Shown here: one piece after another, positions 60,397 through 64,000 of the stretch | Numbering within the stretch: the first letter of the stretch is position 1 | Layout: each line of letters opens with the position of its first letter | NCBI GenBank assembly: GCA_938083195.1 | Contig: CALKCK010000009.1 | Span: forward strand, 1 to 64,000 | Direction: 5' to 3' | DNA: 64,000 nt | From: an uncultured Pirellulaceae bacterium | GTDB lineage: Bacteria > Planctomycetota > Planctomycetia > Pirellulales > Pirellulaceae | The notes under the pieces: model-generated | Databases searched by the model: none | What the model was told of the DNA's origin: nothing | The model's input: only the letters and a program-made list of their open reading frames with translations | Program-made: the position numbers and the translations under genes

Positions 60397-63195
60397 TCAA
60401 TGAGCTTCAAGCCAGTTCTCACCAGTTCCCATTTCAACTTCGATCGGGACGTCGATTTCAAGAGCCGTCTTCATACACGATTCGATGACTGGCATCACCG
60501 TCTCCGCTTCATCGCGATACATATCGAACACTAATTCATCGTGAACGGTCAGTAACATCTTGGTTTTAAATTCCCCGTCACGCAGTGCGTGATGTACTTT
60601 AATCATCGCCAGCTTTAGCATGTCTGCCGCCGTCCCCTGAATGGGACTGTTCATCGCAAGTCGCTCGGAGGCATTTTTCAATGTTTTATTTCGAGAATTA
60701 ATATCACGAAGTTGACGGCGACGACCCATTTGAGTTTTCACAAATTCATTCTCTTCTGCAAACCGAATCGTCCGATCAAAGTACTCACGAACACCCGGAT
60801 ATTTTTCGTAATAATTATTGATTAATGAATTGGCTTCGGCGCGTGGAATATTAAGTCGCTGCTGCAACCCAAATGCAGAGATCCCATAGAGTATTCCAAA
60901 ATTCACCATCTTTGCCTTGGCACGCATCTCCCGGTCGACTTCTTCGATGGGTACTTTATAGACCTGAGCCGCAGTGACCGAGTGAATATCGGTTCCCGTC
61001 CGGAACGCATCGAGCATCGTCGGATCCTGACTCAAGGCCGCCATAATACGTAATTCGATCTGGGAATAATCTGCAGCTAGAATCAAATAATCCGAATCTC
61101 TTGGCACGAAGGCGGCTCGAATTTCACGCCCTCGCTCCTTGCGAACAGGAATCGTCTGGAGGTTTGGATTATTAGACTGCATTCTGCCAGTGGACGTCCA
61201 CGTTTGACTGTAATGAGTATGGAGCTTGCCCGTCTTGGGTTCGACTGCATCCGGCAATTGATCGACATAGACAGATTTTAGTTTTTGGGCGCTTCGAAAT
61301 TCCAAAACGTTCGCAACGATTTCATGTTTTGGCGCTAGCCGCAGCAATTCAGATTCCTTCGTAGAATACTGCCCAGTCGCGGTTTTTTTCGGATTATCAA
61401 CTAATTTCAATTCGTCGTAGAGGACGACTCCAAGTTGCTTGGGCGAAGCAATATTAAATTCCCGCCCCGCTTCGTCAAAAATCTTAGTTTGTAATTCCTC
61501 AATCTCCGTAGCAAGGACAACGGAATATTTATTCAAAGCCTCCGAATCTAATCGAATCCCCTGATATTCCATCTCGACCAACACTGGTATCAATGGACAT
61601 TCAACCTCATAACAAACCTTGGCTACGCCTCGAGCCTCCACCTCGGGGCCGAGTGCGTCGGCGACTTGAAGCGTAACATCAGCATCTTCACAGGCGTACT
61701 CAGCAACGATTTCGAGAGGAACATCCCGCATATTCCGTTGCTCTTCCCCTTTCTTGCCAATCAAGTCACTGGTCGGGATTGGGCGGTAGCCAAGGTAGAT
61801 CGTGGCAAGATAATCAAGCCCGTGTTTCATCTCCGGCTCTTTCATCGAGTGGACCAACATGGTGTCGATCAACTCGCCATGAACCTCGATGCCCCGCCAT
61901 TTCAAAAGACTTACATCGTATTTAAGATTGTGGCCGATTTTTACAATCGACTCATTTTCAAAAACAGCACGAAACTCTTCCAAAACGGCTTCTGACATTT
62001 CCTCAGACTCGGGGATCACAACATAATAGGCATGGTGCTTTTTGAACGAAAATGCAATTCCCAAGGGAGTAGCCGTTCGCGGATCAAGGCCCGTTGTCTC
62101 GGTATCAAAACAAAAACGCTTTTGATTCATAAGCGTTTCAATTAATTCAGCTCTTTCCTTTTTCGTCTTGATCGTGGTGTATTGGTGAGGAACATCAGCA
62201 AGTGTTTTTTCTTCCACCGCCGGATCATCAAATAGCGTCGCCTGAATCTCCTTCTCACGCTTATCCCTAATCGCCGCCTGCCTCGCTGGCGCGGCAGAGA
62301 ACGACTTGCCCAACATTCGTTTGCCAAGAGTATCAAACTCAAGTTCTCCAAAGAGCTCTTTCAGTTTTGCTTTATCAAAACCAGACCATTTCAAATCGTC
62401 TAAAACAACATCATGAGGTACGTCCAGGCAAATCGTAACCAACTCTTTGGAGAGAATCGCCTGGTCTTTATTCTCCTCAATTCGCTCTTTCTGCTTACCT
62501 TTTAACTGATCAGTATTCTCCAGTAGCGATTCCATCGAACCGAATTTGGCGATTAGCTTCTGAGCAGTTTTTGGCCCAATACCGGGTACGCCGGGGATGT
62601 TATCGCTGGCATCTCCCATCAGTCCAAGAATATCAACGACTTGATCCACTCGTTCAATTTTCCATTTATCGAGGACTTCCTGCACCCCCAGCATCTCCGG
62701 ACTTCCCCCCTGACGCCCCGGTTTAAACATAGTGACATGATCCGAAACCAGTTGCGTATAATCCTTATCCGGGGTCACCATAAATGTTTCAAATCCAGCC
62801 GCCTCCGCCTCCACTGACAACGTTCCGATAATGTCATCCGCTTCGAATCCAGGCTTGCGAATCATTGTGATATTCATCGCCTCAAAGAGTCGGTCGACCC
62901 AGGGAAACTGAATTGCAATATCTTCCGGCAAGGCGTCTCGTTGTGCTTTGTATTCGGGAAACGCTTCGTGACGAAACGTTGGTTCACGGGTATCAAAGGC
63001 GACCGCTAAATGAGTTGGCTCGTATTTAGAAATAATATCAAAAACTGTGTTGGCCACACCAAAAACAGCCGAAGTGCAAACTCCAGACGAGGTGAATCGA
63101 GGGGATCGAATCAGCGCAAAATGTGCTCGATAAATCAAAGCCATTGCGTCGAGAAGATAGAGTTTTTTCTCAGTTTTTTTTTCTGAATCGGCCAT
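60397..63195 (-). CDS. polA: DNA polymerase I
   Basis: This 932-aa enzyme has three domains. A 5'-3' exonuclease is at about 10-270 (GFEADDIIGTL, MGDASDNIPGVPGIGPKTA). The 3'-5' exonuclease is intact: CFDTETTGLD, IGHNLKYD and YACEDADVTL. The polymerase is at about 530-932, with motif A YSQIELR, motif B AKMVNFGILYGI and motif C VHDELVFD. It repairs gaps and removes Okazaki primers. The acidic ends of all three exonuclease motifs suggest active proofreading. It converges with cpaE. Confidence 0.97.
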   Translation of the reverse strand: MADSEKKTEKKLYLLDAMALIYRAHFALIRSPRFTSSGVCTSAVFGVANTVFDIISKYEPTHLAVAFDTREPTFRHEAFPEYKAQRDALPEDIAIQFPWVDRLFEAMNITMIRKPGFEADDIIGTLSVEAEAAGFETFMVTPDKDYTQLVSDHVTMFKPGRQGGSPEMLGVQEVLDKWKIERVDQVVDILGLMGDASDNIPGVPGIGPKTAQKLIAKFGSMESLLENTDQLKGKQKERIEENKDQAILSKELVTICLDVPHDVVLDDLKWSGFDKAKLKELFGELEFDTLGKRMLGKSFSAAPARQAAIRDKREKEIQATLFDDPAVEEKTLADVPHQYTTIKTKKERAELIETLMNQKRFCFDTETTGLDPRTATPLGIAFSFKKHHAYYVVIPESEEMSEAVLEEFRAVFENESIVKIGHNLKYDVSLLKWRGIEVHGELIDTMLVHSMKEPEMKHGLDYLATIYLGYRPIPTSDLIGKKGEEQRNMRDVPLEIVAEYACEDADVTLQVADALGPEVEARGVAKVCYEVECPLIPVLVEMEYQGIRLDSEALNKYSVVLATEIEELQTKIFDEAGREFNIASPKQLGVVLYDELKLVDNPKKTATGQYSTKESELLRLAPKHEIVANVLEFRSAQKLKSVYVDQLPDAVEPKTGKLHTHYSQTWTSTGRMQSNNPNLQTIPVRKERGREIRAAFVPRDSDYLILAADYSQIELRIMAALSQDPTMLDAFRTGTDIHSVTAAQVYKVPIEEVDREMRAKAKMVNFGILYGISAFGLQQRLNIPRAEANSLINNYYEKYPGVREYFDRTIRFAEENEFVKTQMGRRRQLRDINSRNKTLKNASERLAMNSPIQGTAADMLKLAMIKVHHALRDGEFKTKMLLTVHDELVFDMYRDEAETVMPVIESCMKTALEIDVPIEVEMGTGENWLEAH

Positions 63196-63300
63196 ACGTG
63201 CTTCGCTCAGTAAAGATGAAAATAGAACTGACGACTTTCAATCGCTCGTTAGTTTAACAAATCCAAGACAGGGGAGGGCGAAAGTTCCAATCCAGCGAGA

Positions 63301-63705
63301 CTAATCAGGTTCGCGATGAAGAATTACATTGAATACTTTCTCACCAATAACAACGCCGTTCAATTCCATCGTCATTCGCCAAGGCCCCAACTTGTCTGCA
63401 ATCGGTTCCCAGATTGTATCTCCAAGGTAAAAATCCCAGTCGTTGGTCTTCACGAAAACGGACCCGTCAAAAGGTGCACGACGCAGGCCTTGCGAATCCA
63501 AGATCCCCGGATGATCGATACAGTAATCCAGCTCCCAATTTTTTGCCCCTTTAATATTCACAATAAACCCGAACTCAATCCCAAGATCAGCCGGTACTTC
63601 TGTTGTGAACTGTTCGATTTTGGGGAGGACTTTTGACTTCGAATCCCAATTCGAATAAATCCCAAAACTCCGGATTCGAATTTCGGGTTTCCGTTTTGCC
63701 ATCAA
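63301..63705 (-). CDS. DUF3859-like protein
   Basis: This 134-aa protein has the pattern RIRSFGIYSN...IEQFTTEVPADLGIEFGF near the N-terminus and WELDYCIDHPG in the middle, which recalls DUF3859. No signal or membrane segment is seen. Two adjacent ATG codons (63705, 63702) are possible starts. It is 105 nt upstream of polA on the same strand. Function is unknown. Confidence 0.65.
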   Translation of the reverse strand: MMAKRKPEIRIRSFGIYSNWDSKSKVLPKIEQFTTEVPADLGIEFGFIVNIKGAKNWELDYCIDHPGILDSQGLRRAPFDGSVFVKTNDWDFYLGDTIWEPIADKLGPWRMTMELNGVVIGEKVFNVILHREPD

Positions 63706-63809
63706 TCAGGGTTTCACAAAAATAAATCAAGCAAGTGGTTTAGAGCAGCCAAACACTAAATTACGCAGCGCGGGTAACAAGGCGTCAACCAACTACCTGA
63801 TACAGCCAA

Positions 63810-64000
63810 TCATTTCAACAAATAATCCTGCTCAAACGCATCCCAATCCGTAGCCTGAGATAAATCAATGGATGGCACATCGAGGGGGTCGCCTTTTCCA
63901 AAGTACTTCTGACCCGCGGCGGTGTTAAAAATAACCACCCGTTCGTCGCGTGCCACCTGTTTTTGCTCAATTAACTTTTCCAAGCCGCCAATACAGGTGG
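63810..64000 (-). CDS. thrC: Threonine synthase-like, 3' end only (partial)
   Basis: This frame is open from the window edge to a TGA at 63810-63812. The translated end reads TCIGGLEKLIEQKQV, then DERVVIFNTAAGQKY and a short tail. It resembles the C-terminus of threonine synthase-type PLP enzymes (ThrC). Only 63 codons are visible and no catalytic residue lies in them, so the assignment rests on tail similarity. Confidence 0.6.
   Translation of the reverse strand, partial: TCIGGLEKLIEQKQVARDERVVIFNTAAGQKYFGKGDPLDVPSIDLSQATDWDAFEQDYLLK

Overview
The window looks like a piece of a planctomycete chromosome (phylum Planctomycetota, probably Pirellulales-like). This is inferred from its content. 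There is a 66-residue PVC-type small basic protein, three Hanks-type Ser/Thr kinases (one directly behind an ECF sigma factor), FHA/cyclase and TPR/zinc-ribbon signalling proteins, and an EF-hand secreted protein. There is also the futalosine menaquinone route (mqnB-mqnD), a Tad pilus locus, and an S10-spc ribosomal cluster that starts on its own without the str operon. Several real starts are GTG or TTG, and ribosome binding sites are often weak.

Layout. 1-5294 (minus strand): a partial lipoprotein-like ORF, an 819-aa membrane protein with a degenerate J-like N-terminus, and a three-gene operon made of a secretin-like mini-protein and a MacB/LolD-type ABC ATPase and permease. 5295-6052: a long leader with a good promoter and hairpins. 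6053-17272 (plus strand): rpsJ-rplC-rplD-rplW-rplB-rpsS-rplV-rpsC-rplP-rpmC-rpsQ-rplN-rplE-rpsN-rpsH-rplF-rplR-rpsE-rplO-secY. rplX (L24) and rpmD (L30) are absent from their usual places, and rpsC overlaps rplP by 62 nt. Many spacers hold a dyad at or just past the stop codon.

17273-28149: a 39-codon membrane ORF, a REP-like palindrome, TatD and DUF2203 genes, csrA, tRNA-Glu with a strong terminator, an aldo/keto reductase, a short unknown gene, the PVC small basic protein, ATP-type phosphofructokinase, a 15-bp tandem array built on the uvrB stop, uvrB, a ComEA-like protein and an EF-hand protein. 28150-32668: a TPR/GYF protein, a soluble Ser/Thr kinase and a small membrane protein. 32721-34357: mqnD and mqnB. 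34471-43718 (all minus strand): a signalling island with a zinc-ribbon membrane protein, a class 3 lipase, an FHA-GAF-adenylate cyclase, a small membrane protein, a membrane Ser/Thr kinase, a TPR-FHA protein and a coiled-coil membrane protein.

44113-54381: a coupled two-gene membrane pair, nadC, arsC, type I and type II glutamine synthetases in head-to-head orientation, a class V aminotransferase, and an ECF sigma factor with its kinase. 54910-60369: a Tad pilus biogenesis set (flp pilin, prepilin peptidase, cpaB, cpaC secretin, cpaE) with no tadA/B/C in view. 60397-64000 (minus strand): polA, a DUF3859-like gene and the 3' end of a threonine synthase-like gene.

How the genes fit together. 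The ribosomal cluster and SecY form one translation/export unit. The kinases, FHA readers and cyclase look like a phospho-signalling network. The Tad genes build a pilus whose motor genes must lie elsewhere. No CRISPR array, rRNA operon, intact transposase or prophage was seen. The most unusual signals are in the structure of the ribosomal cluster and in repeated short tandem duplications across the window.
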